This document shows, piece after piece, positions 1 to 5,384 of a DNA stretch of 5,763 nt. The stretch is from Patescibacteria group bacterium. GTDB taxonomy: Bacteria; Patescibacteriota; Minisyncoccia; UBA9983. The DNA lies in the NCBI GenBank assembly GCA_018901555.1, contig JAHIER010000070.1:1-5763 (forward strand), given 5' to 3'. A model generated the notes under the pieces. That model was not told where the DNA came from. It saw only the letters and a list, made by a program, of their open reading frames with translations, and did no database searches. Both the position numbers and the translations under genes were made by a program. Position 1 is the first letter of the stretch; each line of letters begins with the position of its first letter.

Positions 1-1
1 A

Positions 2-400
2 AGATTTTCTGCAGAGGATTTTTCTACAAAAAATGTTAGAAAAATCCTCAATTTAAAAATAAGAACCAAAAAACAAGATAAACAATTAGACCTTTTAATT
101 AAGAATGGCAAAAAAATATTTTTGTTGGAAGCGAAACATCTGAATACGGGCGGAGGGGAGCAAGATAAGCAGATTTCTGAACTTATAGAGATAATGAGTC
201 TTCCGCAAGAAAGAGATGATATTTTTTACGTTTCTTTTTTAGACGGAATATATTCTAATTTATTACTTGATAAAATAAATAAAAGCGCGAAAAAACGATT
301 GAAGCAAAGAAAAGAAATAGAAAAATATTTAATGAAAAACCCTAATAATTTTTGGGTAAACACGGCTGGTTTTGAAAATTTAATAAAAGAGCTTAAATAA
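2..400 (+). CDS. Probable type II restriction endonuclease, PD-(D/E)XK type, C-terminal part (5' end outside window)
   Basis: The frame is open from the left edge to TAA at 398-400 and gives 132 residues with no convincing start, so this is the 3' part of a gene beginning upstream. In this fragment, Asp30 (KQLDLLI) is followed by a hydrophobic strand and E43-A-K45 (IFLLEAKH). That spacing and pattern match the D...(D/E)xK catalytic core of PD-(D/E)XK nucleases. The next stretch, a Gly-rich turn then Gln-Asp-Lys-Gln (NTGGGEQDKQ), followed by a strand with FLDGIYSN, resembles type II restriction enzymes such as the DpnII-like group, where a Gly-rich segment follows the catalytic Lys. A TTG at 122 could be read as a start, but it would cut through the catalytic core. 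A methyltransferase partner may lie upstream. The fold call is moderate; specificity cannot be judged. It could instead be another PD-(D/E)XK nuclease. Confidence 0.5.
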   Translation, partial: RFSAEDFSTKNVRKILNLKIRTKKQDKQLDLLIKNGKKIFLLEAKHLNTGGGEQDKQISELIEIMSLPQERDDIFYVSFLDGIYSNLLLDKINKSAKKRLKQRKEIEKYLMKNPNNFWVNTAGFENLIKELK

Positions 401-534
401 AAAATTCAATAAAATCTGATCTGAATAATTTAGAAGAACAATTAATTGAAAAACGACTCGAGTTCTCGATTAAAAATTTAGGACGAAGCCCAGCTGTTTT
501 TGAGGTTGATATTTCCGGTTTAATAGAGCCTGGA

Positions 535-876
535 ATGAAAAATATGATACCACAAGAAAATTCTTACGGAGTTATATTTCCAGGCGAGTCAAAAAATATT
601 AGTTATTTATTAGAAATACATAATCATTTTCCTGAATTACCTGAAGAAAAAAAGGAAATGACGGAATATTTAAAAATACAAAAAGCGGTTATAGAGGGCG
701 AAAGAGAATATTTATCTAGGATTTTCGTTAATTATGATTATCTAGATAATAAAGGACAATGGAATTATAGAACATTAATTGATCAAAAGATTCCAAAAAC
801 AGGTTTCCGTGCAAATGAATCTTTTAGGCTGGATGGATATAGTTTTATTTGGGTTGTTAGTTTTGATTCAAATTAA
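535..876 (+). CDS. Hypothetical protein, N-terminally incomplete (possible gene remnant)
   Basis: From ATG 535 this encodes 113 residues. The same frame is open back to 397, right after a stop at 394-396, and its extra 46 codons contain no ATG, GTG or TTG. The upstream part looks like real protein: it reads LEFSIKNLGRSPAVFEVDISG, continuing smoothly into the 535 product. Alternating strands, an 'IKNLGxSPA' motif and later 'SRIFVNYDYLD' suggest an immunoglobulin-like beta-sandwich. From memory, such folds are often the outer part of small membrane-anchored proteins. No signal peptide or membrane segment is present, so the original N-terminus appears missing. I do not recognise the family. The frame opens where the restriction-enzyme-like gene stops, which suggests a recombination joint that beheaded it. 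Either a short protein is made from ATG 535 or the locus is a pseudogene. Confidence 0.4.
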   Translation: MKNMIPQENSYGVIFPGESKNISYLLEIHNHFPELPEEKKEMTEYLKIQKAVIEGEREYLSRIFVNYDYLDNKGQWNYRTLIDQKIPKTGFRANESFRLDGYSFIWVVSFDSN

Positions 877-885
877 GAGGTTATA

Positions 886-901
886 GCCACGCCAACGCGG
901 C
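886..901. repeat. Short palindrome between the hypothetical gene and clpB
   Basis: GCCACGCCAACGCGGC folds as GCC-a-CG, loop CCAA, CG-c-GGC, with one internal mismatch. It begins 9 bases after the stop at 874-876. A run of six T starts 10 bases further on (912-917), so it is not a classical intrinsic terminator, although it may contribute to ending the upstream transcript. It is GC-rich against very AT-rich surroundings, like the palindromes inside miaA. Confidence 0.4.
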
Positions 902-914
902 AGGTTGAAACTTT

Positions 915-935
915 TTTGGTTATGCGATAGCCAAG
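915..935. repeat. Inverted repeat upstream of the clpB promoter
   Basis: TTGGTTAT-gcg-ATAGCCAA (916-934) pairs over 8 bp with one G-T pair, and 915/935 adds a further wobble pair. It lies just upstream of the candidate -35 elements. It could be an operator for a stress regulator or a terminator stem for the upstream transcript. It matches neither CIRCE (TTAGCACTC-N9-GAGTGCTAA) nor the CtsR heptad repeat. Confidence 0.4.
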
Positions 936-951
936 TTCGCCGTTTGTGTTG

Positions 952-979
952 TTGCAAAAAATAATTATAATGTTATAAT
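952..979 (+). promoter_or_regulatory. Candidate sigma-70-type promoter for clpB
   Basis: TATAAT occurs twice, at 966-971 and 974-979. TTGCAA at 952-957 stands 16 bases ahead of the second copy, and TTGTGT at 944-949 stands 16 bases ahead of the first. Initiation from the downstream box would fall near 986, only a few bases before ATG 994. No Shine-Dalgarno sequence is present, so the clpB mRNA may be leaderless or nearly so. The perfect -10 boxes are clear; which one is used is inference. Confidence 0.5.
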
Positions 980-993
980 TAAAATATTACTTT

Positions 994-3690
994 ATGCCGC
1001 CGTTTAATTTTACAAACAAAGCTCAGGAAGCGTTGCGCCGGGCGCATGAAATCGCCATAGAGCGCGGACAGAATCATGTTGATGTGATTCATCTTTTGGC
1101 TGGCCTGATAATACAGGAAGATACAATTATAATTTCTATTTTGGATAAAATGGAAGTTGATTCAGTTTTTCTTTCAGACACGATTTTGGATCAACTTAAT
1201 GAGAGTGAAAAAACTTCGGTTTTGACTCCTTCCTATCAAATTTATTTAACTAGTGATTTAGCAAAGGTGCTTGAAATGGCGCACAGAATAGCGCGATCAA
1301 TGAATGATAGCCATGTTTCAACAGAGCATCTATTTCTTTCTATTTTAGAAATTCCTTCTTCAGCAAGAAGTATTTTAGAAAAATTTAGAGTTAGTAAGGA
1401 AGGGGTTTTAAAAATAATAAACGAACTAAAAAATTCAAAAGTGAGCGATGCTGAAATGCCGGCTAAATTCAGGTTGCTTGAAAAATATGCCCGCAATCTT
1501 ACCCAATTAGCCAAAGAAGATAAACTTGATCCTGTGATTGGCAGAGAAAATGAAATTAAAAGAATAATGCAGGTTTTAAGCCGAAGAACAAAAAATAATC
1601 CTATTCTTATTGGCGAAGCTGGTGTTGGAAAAACAGCAGTTGTAGAAGGATTGGCGCGCAGGATCGCTCAGGGCGATGTACCAGAACCCTTGAAAGGCAA
1701 AGAAGTTATTTCTCTTGATTTGGGCTCTTTGGTAGCTGGCACTAAATATAGAGGAGAATTTGAAGAACGTTTAAAGGGCATGATGAGAGAGATGGAACGG
1801 GCATCCGGCCGGATCATTCTTTTTATTGATGAGATTCATACTCTTGTAGGCGCTGGGGCAGCTGAAGGAGCTATTGATGCTTCTAATATGCTTAAGCCAG
1901 CTTTATCTCGCGGAGATTTACATGCTATTGGCGCCACTACTCTTAAAGAATATCAGCGTCATATTGAAAAAGATCCTGCTTTGGCCAGAAGATTTCAGCC
2001 GGTTTATGTTGAAGAGCCGAATCAGGAAGACACAGTTTCTATTCTACGCGGATTAAAAGAAAGGTATGAGCTTCATCATGGAATAAAAATTACTGATAGC
2101 GCTATTCAGGCGGCTGTTGATTTATCCAGCCGTTACATTACTGATAGATTTTTGCCCGATAAAGCCATTGATTTAATTGATGAAGCTTCTTCAGCTTTGC
2201 GTTTGGAATTAGATAGTATGCCTGATGAACTTGAAAAGGTTAACAGAGAAATTCTTAAACTTGAAATTGAAAAAGAAGCATTAAAAAAAGATGCTGAAGG
2301 AGGAACATCTGGCGCGCCTAAAGCTAAAAAGGGAATTAAAGAAATTGAAAAGAAAATCAGCAATCTTAAAGAAAAAATTTCTTCTTTAGATTTAAAATGG
2401 CGGAATGAAAAAGAATCAATTTTAAAAATTCGTCAGCTCAAAAAAGATTTGGAAAGCTTGAAATTAGAGTCAGAAACAGCCGAAAGGAGAGCGGAGCTTT
2501 CTTTAGTGGCCGAACTTCGTTACGGCCGGATTCCGGAAACAGAAAAACAAATAAAAGAAGAAGAAAAAAAATTAAAAAAACTTCAGAAAACCATTAGAAT
2601 TTTAAGAGAAGAAATTACCGAAGAAGATATTGCTGGAGTAGTTTCTCGCTGGACCGGTATTCCGGTATCAAAGATGCTTGAAAGCGAGGCGGGAAAATTA
2701 TTGCGCATGGAAGAAGAAATTAAAAAATGCGTAATTGGTCAGGATGAAGCAGTTTCTAAAGTAGCCAATGCCATTAGAAGGTCTCGAGCGGGAATTTCTT
2801 ACGAAGACAGGCCAATAGGATCTTTTATGTTTTTGGGTCCGACCGGCGTTGGCAAGACCGAACTAGCAAAAGTTTTGGCTGAGTTAATGTTTAATGATGA
2901 AAAAGCCTTGATAAGGGTTGATATGTCAGAATACATGGAAAAACATGCTATTTCTAAATTTGTCGGTTCTCCTCCTGGTTATGTTGGATATGAAGAAGGA
3001 GGGCAATTAACTGAAATGATCAGACATAGGCCTTATTCCATAATTCTTTTTGATGAAATTGAAAAGGCTCACTCGGAAGTTTTTAATATCATGCTTCAAA
3101 TTTTAGATAACGGCCGTTTGACTGATGCTAAGGGCAGGCATGTTAATTTTAAAAATACAATTTTAATTATGACTTCAAATGTTGGTTCTGATTATGTTAG
3201 AAAAATAGAAACCCTTGGTTTTGTTACTGGTGGTAAAGAAGAAAGCGAAGAAAAACAGCTTCAGGAAAAAATCATGCAGGCCTTAGAAAATAGATTTAGG
3301 CCGGAATTTTTAAATCGTCTTGATGAAATAATAATGTTTGAAAGTTTAACCAAGGAAAATTTAGAAGAGATTGTAAAAATTCAGGTAAATTTTGTAGTCA
3401 AAAGATTAAAGGAGAAAGAAGTGGAATTAAAATTAACTGCTGAAGCTCTTTCATTTTTAGTAAAAGAAGGTTATAATCCTCATTATGGCGCCAGGCCACT
3501 TAAACGTCTTATTCAGAATAAAATATTGAATCAGGCGGCTAATTTAATTATTTCCGGAAAAGCAAAGGCTGGCAGCGCTATTTTAGTCGACATTAAAAAT
3601 GGAGATTTAACGGTAGAGATGGTGGCTAAAAGTGTCATAAAATGCGCAAAAAGGGTAGGTGGCGGAGTGGTCAATCGCATCAGACTGTAA
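994..3690 (+). CDS. clpB: ClpB-type Hsp100 AAA+ ATPase (protein disaggregase)
   Basis: This 898-residue hexameric AAA+ unfoldase pulls proteins out of aggregates, normally in the cytoplasm with DnaK. Visible parts: Clp N-domain repeats (about 1-150); AAA1 with Walker A GEAGVGKT (207-214), pore loop GTKYRGE (Y252), Walker B ending FIDE (277-280) and arginine fingers R332-R333; a coiled-coil middle domain (about 402-548) with the ClpB signature AELRYGRIPE; AAA2 with Walker A GPTGVGKT (615-622), pore loop GYVGY (661-665), Walker B ILFDE (684-688), arginine finger R775 and sensor-2 GAR (832-834). All catalytic residues are present. Two oddities: L741-G-F743 occupies the place of the ClpP-binding loop of ClpC/ClpA, which ClpB normally lacks; and the last 12 codons, with stop TAA at 3688-3690, lie inside tRNA-Tyr. 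The final 20 or so residues look like an unconserved extension. The long middle domain argues against clpC. Confidence 0.93.
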   Translation: MPPFNFTNKAQEALRRAHEIAIERGQNHVDVIHLLAGLIIQEDTIIISILDKMEVDSVFLSDTILDQLNESEKTSVLTPSYQIYLTSDLAKVLEMAHRIARSMNDSHVSTEHLFLSILEIPSSARSILEKFRVSKEGVLKIINELKNSKVSDAEMPAKFRLLEKYARNLTQLAKEDKLDPVIGRENEIKRIMQVLSRRTKNNPILIGEAGVGKTAVVEGLARRIAQGDVPEPLKGKEVISLDLGSLVAGTKYRGEFEERLKGMMREMERASGRIILFIDEIHTLVGAGAAEGAIDASNMLKPALSRGDLHAIGATTLKEYQRHIEKDPALARRFQPVYVEEPNQEDTVSILRGLKERYELHHGIKITDSAIQAAVDLSSRYITDRFLPDKAIDLIDEASSALRLELDSMPDELEKVNREILKLEIEKEALKKDAEGGTSGAPKAKKGIKEIEKKISNLKEKISSLDLKWRNEKESILKIRQLKKDLESLKLESETAERRAELSLVAELRYGRIPETEKQIKEEEKKLKKLQKTIRILREEITEEDIAGVVSRWTGIPVSKMLESEAGKLLRMEEEIKKCVIGQDEAVSKVANAIRRSRAGISYEDRPIGSFMFLGPTGVGKTELAKVLAELMFNDEKALIRVDMSEYMEKHAISKFVGSPPGYVGYEEGGQLTEMIRHRPYSIILFDEIEKAHSEVFNIMLQILDNGRLTDAKGRHVNFKNTILIMTSNVGSDYVRKIETLGFVTGGKEESEEKQLQEKIMQALENRFRPEFLNRLDEIIMFESLTKENLEEIVKIQVNFVVKRLKEKEVELKLTAEALSFLVKEGYNPHYGARPLKRLIQNKILNQAANLIISGKAKAGSAILVDIKNGDLTVEMVAKSVIKCAKRVGGGVVNRIRL

Positions 3691-3740
3691 ATCTGACGGC
3701 CTGACGGCCTACGGGGGTTCGAATCCCTCCCTGCCCACCA
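3653..3740 (+). tRNA. tRNA-Tyr (anticodon GTA), CCA encoded
   Basis: This is a class II cloverleaf of 88 bases. The acceptor GGGTAGG (3653-3659) pairs with CCTGCCC (3730-3736), followed by discriminator A and encoded CCA (3738-3740). The D stem is GCG/CGC with GG in the loop. The anticodon stem TCAGA/TCTGA encloses CTGTAAA, with anticodon GTA at 3687-3689. The long variable arm is GGCC-tgac-GGCC (3698-3709), as expected for bacterial tRNA-Tyr. The T arm is GGGGG-TTCGAAT-CCCTC. A36-A37-A38 makes it a MiaA/MiaB substrate. Its first 38 bases overlap the 3' end of clpB, and the clpB stop TAA occupies tRNA positions 35-37. Confidence 0.97.
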
Positions 3741-3741
3741 G

Positions 3742-3767
3742 ATTATAAAATTAAAAATTATAAAATT
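3742..3767. repeat. 11-bp direct repeat in the tRNA-Tyr/rpmG spacer
   Basis: ATTATAAAATT occurs exactly twice (3742-3752 and 3757-3767), 15 bases apart, ahead of the rpmG start. Each copy contains a -10-like TATAAA, so they could form a weak promoter for rpmG and tRNA-Trp. In such an A/T-only spacer, chance slippage is equally likely. No Shine-Dalgarno sequence is present. Confidence 0.3.
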
Positions 3768-3773
3768 TTATTT

Positions 3774-3932
3774 ATGTCACAAGATAAATTAATAAAATTA
3801 CAATGCACTGGTTGCAAGAGAATAAATTATTGGAGCAGAAAAAATAAGAAAAAAGTTGAAAGAAAAATCGAGCTCAAAAAACATTGTAAATGGTGCAGAA
3901 AACAAGTAATGCACAAAGAGGCAAAAAAATAA
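3774..3932 (+). CDS. rpmG: 50S ribosomal protein bL33
   Basis: This gene encodes 52 residues, the usual bL33 length, ending at TAA 3930-3932. The protein is a small basic zinc-ribbon component of the large ribosomal subunit, near the tRNA exit site. Two cysteine pairs are intact: C11-T-G-C14 and C38-K-W-C41, the zinc-binding (C+) form, so its function likely depends on zinc. Family landmarks include KLQCTGCKRINYW, a Lys/Arg-rich middle and the C-terminal HKEAKK. The start ATG 3774 gives the expected N-terminus MSQDKLIKLQC; the leader is A/T-only with no Shine-Dalgarno sequence. It sits between tRNA-Tyr (33 bases upstream) and tRNA-Trp (18 bases downstream), so all three are probably on one transcript. 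From memory, an rpmG-tRNA-Trp order often continues into secE-nusG; here a cupin gene follows instead. Confidence 0.95.
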   Translation: MSQDKLIKLQCTGCKRINYWSRKNKKKVERKIELKKHCKWCRKQVMHKEAKK

Positions 3933-3950
3933 TTCCGTTAGAGGCGGAAT
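3932..3950. repeat. Palindrome between rpmG and tRNA-Trp
   Basis: ATTCCG (3932-3937) and CGGAAT (3945-3950) form a 6-bp perfect stem, extendable by two T-G pairs, around a short loop centred on 3941. It fills almost the whole spacer, from the last base of the rpmG stop to the base before tRNA-Trp. There is no T-tract, so it is not an intrinsic terminator. It may be a processing or mRNA 3'-end-protecting hairpin, or a copy of the palindromic repeat type seen in miaA. Confidence 0.5.
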
Positions 3951-4021
3951 GGGGACTTAGTTAAGTGGTATAATATTGGTCTCCAAAACCAATGTTGGGG
4001 GTTCGATTCCTCCAGTCCCCG
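3951..4021 (+). tRNA. tRNA-Trp (anticodon CCA), 3' CCA not encoded
   Basis: This is a class I cloverleaf of 71 bases. The acceptor GGGGACT (3951-3957) pairs with AGTCCCC (4014-4020), with discriminator G at 4021, typical for tRNA-Trp. The D stem is GTTA/TAAT. The anticodon stem TTGGT/ACCAA encloses CTCCAAA with anticodon CCA at 3983-3985. The T arm is GGGGG-TTCGATT-CCTCC. The bases after the discriminator are TAA, so CCA must be added by the nucleotidyltransferase, unlike tRNA-Tyr nearby. A36-A37-A38 makes it a MiaA/MiaB substrate. The CCA anticodon reads only UGG, consistent with TGA being a stop. Confidence 0.96.
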
Positions 4022-4064
4022 TAACAAGGTCGCTTTTATTAATTTAATTTTTTAAAATAAAAAT

Positions 4065-4457
4065 ATGAAAGGTTATGTAATAAATATTGAAAAAGAAACA
4101 TTAGATAACAGTAATTTTAGAAAAGTTTTATATACTGCGCCTAACAGCCAGCTGGTGGTGATGACCCTTAAGGCTGGAGAAGATATAGGAGAGGAAGTTC
4201 ATGAACTTGATCAATTTATTAGAATTGAGCAGGGTAAGGGCAAGGCTGTTTTAAATGATATAGAATATAATATTGAAGATAATTATGCGGTTGTGATTCC
4301 ACAGGGAACTAAACACAATATTATTAATACTGGAGACGACGAAATGAAATTATATACAGTTTATTCGCCGGCTGAACATAGAGACGGCGTTGTTAATGGC
4401 ACCAAGGCCGATGCCCTGGCTAACGAAGAGCATTTTGACGGTAAAACTTCAGAGTAA
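4065..4457 (+). CDS. Small cupin-domain protein
   Basis: This gene encodes 130 residues in a single cupin beta-barrel, of the small cytoplasmic kind often annotated as 'cupin domain-containing' or mannose-6-phosphate-isomerase-like. Cupin motif 1 lies around G42-EEVH46 to G59, and motif 2 is clear: P79-QG-TKH84-IIN. No signal peptide is present. In relatives I recall, motif 1 reads roughly VHxDVDQF; here it is VHELDQF, one residue shorter, and the second histidine of the classical HxH is absent (L48). Metal binding through four ligands is therefore doubtful and the substrate unknown. Start ATG 4065 fits the family's MKGYV N-terminus; there is no Shine-Dalgarno sequence. It follows tRNA-Trp by 43 bases and converges on miaA, its last 9 bases overlapping the end of miaA. 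Its biological role is not predictable from context. Confidence 0.88.
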   Translation: MKGYVINIEKETLDNSNFRKVLYTAPNSQLVVMTLKAGEDIGEEVHELDQFIRIEQGKGKAVLNDIEYNIEDNYAVVIPQGTKHNIINTGDDEMKLYTVYSPAEHRDGVVNGTKADALANEEHFDGKTSE

Positions 4458-5384
4458 TTTTTTTATTTCCGAATAATTCTTTATCCATTTAGTTTCAGGC
4501 TGGTATTTTTTAAACCAGGTCATTTGGCGTTTGGCGTATTGCAAATTTTTTAAAATCATGCGTTTTGTCATTTCTTGCTTGCTAATTTTGCCTTGTAAAA
4601 ACATGGCCGGATATTTATATTCAAATCCTAATTCATAAAGTCGTTTCCAAGACAGGCCTCCGTCAGCTGTTGGATTTTTTAATTTTTTTACTTCATTAAT
4701 CAATCCTCTGCCAGTCGGCGGATTTACCATATTTTTAATTCTTTTTTCAATCCGTTTTTTTAATTCTTTTTCAGGCAGTTTAATGCCGATTTGCAAGAAC
4801 CGACCCGTAGGGTCGGTTTCACCGACCCTACGGGTCGGTGGCGACGACGATTTTGCAATCTCAATAGCTCTAATTAATCTTCTTGGATTTTTAGGGTCAA
4901 TTTTTTGGGCTCGTTCAGGATTAAGTTTTTTCAACATATTAAATAATTTTTCAGTTCGCATTTTTTCAAGTTTTTTGCGCAATTGCCAATTTGGTTTGAT
5001 TTCAGGAATGTTAATACTGCCAGTCAGAGCGCTGATATAAAAACCAGTGCCTCCGCAAATAATCGGAATTTTTCCGCGTTTCAGAATATCTTTTAGGGCT
5101 TTTTCTGCGCATTTTTTAAAATTAATTACGGTATATCTTTTTTTAGGCGAAATATAATTTATACAATAATGTTTAATCCCACGCATTTCTTTTTTTGTTA
5201 TCAAGCCAGTTCCTATTTTCATATTTTTATAAATTTGTCTTGAGTCAGCAGAAATAATTTCGCCACCGATTTTTCGGGCAATTTTAACAGCCAACTCGCT
5301 TTTTCCGCTCGCTGTAGGACCTAGAATAATAATTACTTGCCCTGAGTTTTGTTGAAGGGTTTTATTTTTTATTTGCGATTTCAT
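4449..5384 (-). CDS. miaA: tRNA dimethylallyltransferase (A37 isopentenylation)
   Basis: MiaA transfers the dimethylallyl group from DMAPP to N6 of A37 in tRNAs reading UNN codons. ATG 5384 gives 311 residues, near the usual 300-316. Landmarks: P-loop GPTASGKS (22-29), SADSRQIY (45-52, catalytic Asp47), H72-Y, GGTGFY (111-116), DPKNPRR (163-169) and C-terminal YAKRQMTWF (283-291). An upstream in-frame ATG (5426) would add 14 unconserved residues and overlap miaB by 65 bases instead of 23, so 5384 is preferred; neither has a Shine-Dalgarno sequence. The stop is TGA at 4449-4451. Three loop segments are encoded by palindromic repeats: residues 182-196 (PPTRRVGETDPTGRF), 221-228 (NPPTGRGL) and about 237-243 (NPTADGG). 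A fourth repeat lies in the N-terminal tail. All core motifs survive, so the enzyme is probably active. It is likely translationally coupled to miaB. Confidence 0.95.
   Translation of the reverse strand: MKSQIKNKTLQQNSGQVIIILGPTASGKSELAVKIARKIGGEIISADSRQIYKNMKIGTGLITKKEMRGIKHYCINYISPKKRYTVINFKKCAEKALKDILKRGKIPIICGGTGFYISALTGSINIPEIKPNWQLRKKLEKMRTEKLFNMLKKLNPERAQKIDPKNPRRLIRAIEIAKSSSPPTRRVGETDPTGRFLQIGIKLPEKELKKRIEKRIKNMVNPPTGRGLINEVKKLKNPTADGGLSWKRLYELGFEYKYPAMFLQGKISKQEMTKRMILKNLQYAKRQMTWFKKYQPETKWIKNYSEIKKLL
4657..4676 (-). repeat. Palindromic repeat inside miaA, copy C (degenerate)
   Basis: TCCGTCAGCTGTTGGA (4659-4674, plus strand) is an imperfect palindrome: 7 of 8 positions pair if one G-T is allowed. 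In coding orientation the unit starts AATCC and ends GAGG, and matches copy B at 14 of 20 positions ungapped. It encodes about NPTADGG in a loop just before the conserved GLSWKRL segment. The two copies are 48 bp apart, in the same frame. Confidence 0.5.
4702..4724 (-). repeat. Palindromic repeat inside miaA, copy B
   Basis: On the plus strand AATCC (4702-4706) pairs with GGATT (4720-4724) and GCC (4710-4712) with GGC (4717-4719) around AGTC, with a TCT bulge. It encodes NPPTGRGL between KRIKNMV and INEVKKL, where relatives have only a short turn. It is GC-rich against an AT-rich gene. Confidence 0.55.
4799..4839. repeat. Perfect 41-bp nested palindrome inside miaA, copy A
   Basis: The left arm (4799-4817) is ACCGACCCGTAGGGTCGGT. 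The right arm (4821-4839) is its exact reverse complement, with TTC between. Each arm is itself a perfect palindrome (ACCGACCC-gta-GGGTCGGT), so the DNA can fold as one long hairpin or two small ones. It encodes residues 182-196 of MiaA without breaking the frame. Imperfect direct repeats GATTTGCAA (4788-4796) and GATTTTGCAA (4849-4858) flank it and could be a target duplication or chance. Confidence 0.9.
5340..5359. repeat. CCCTGAG...GAAGGG dispersed-type repeat at the miaB/miaA junction
   Basis: CCCTGAGTTTTGTTGAAGGG has the form of the short CCCTGAGCnnGTCGAAGGG repeats that I recall as abundant in several bacterial phyla, including CPR. Its ends CCCT/AGGG are complementary. It starts 2 bases downstream of the miaB stop (5362-5364) in the direction of transcription, and encodes LQQNSG in the non-conserved N-terminal tail of MiaA. 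Family membership is from memory; the copy number in this genome is unknown. Confidence 0.5.

Noticed and set aside
886..917. Intrinsic terminator formed by the 886-901 hairpin and the T run
   Set aside because: The T run begins 10 bases after the stem, too far for a standard terminator, and the stem has a mismatch.
1242..2363. Open frames of 60-90 codons in other frames over clpB (1242-1514 minus, 1874-2056 plus, 2133-2363 minus)
   Set aside because: They overlap conserved clpB domains and show only low-complexity or antisense-type composition.
3690..3712. CTGACGGC/CTGACGGCC tandem repeat as a mobile or regulatory element
   Set aside because: It is the anticodon stem end plus the long variable arm of tRNA-Tyr, fully explained by the cloverleaf.
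4783..5040. Plus-strand open frame of 85 codons opposite miaA
   Set aside because: It lies entirely antisense to the well-conserved miaA, and the palindrome it contains keeps both strands open; it has no recognisable protein features.
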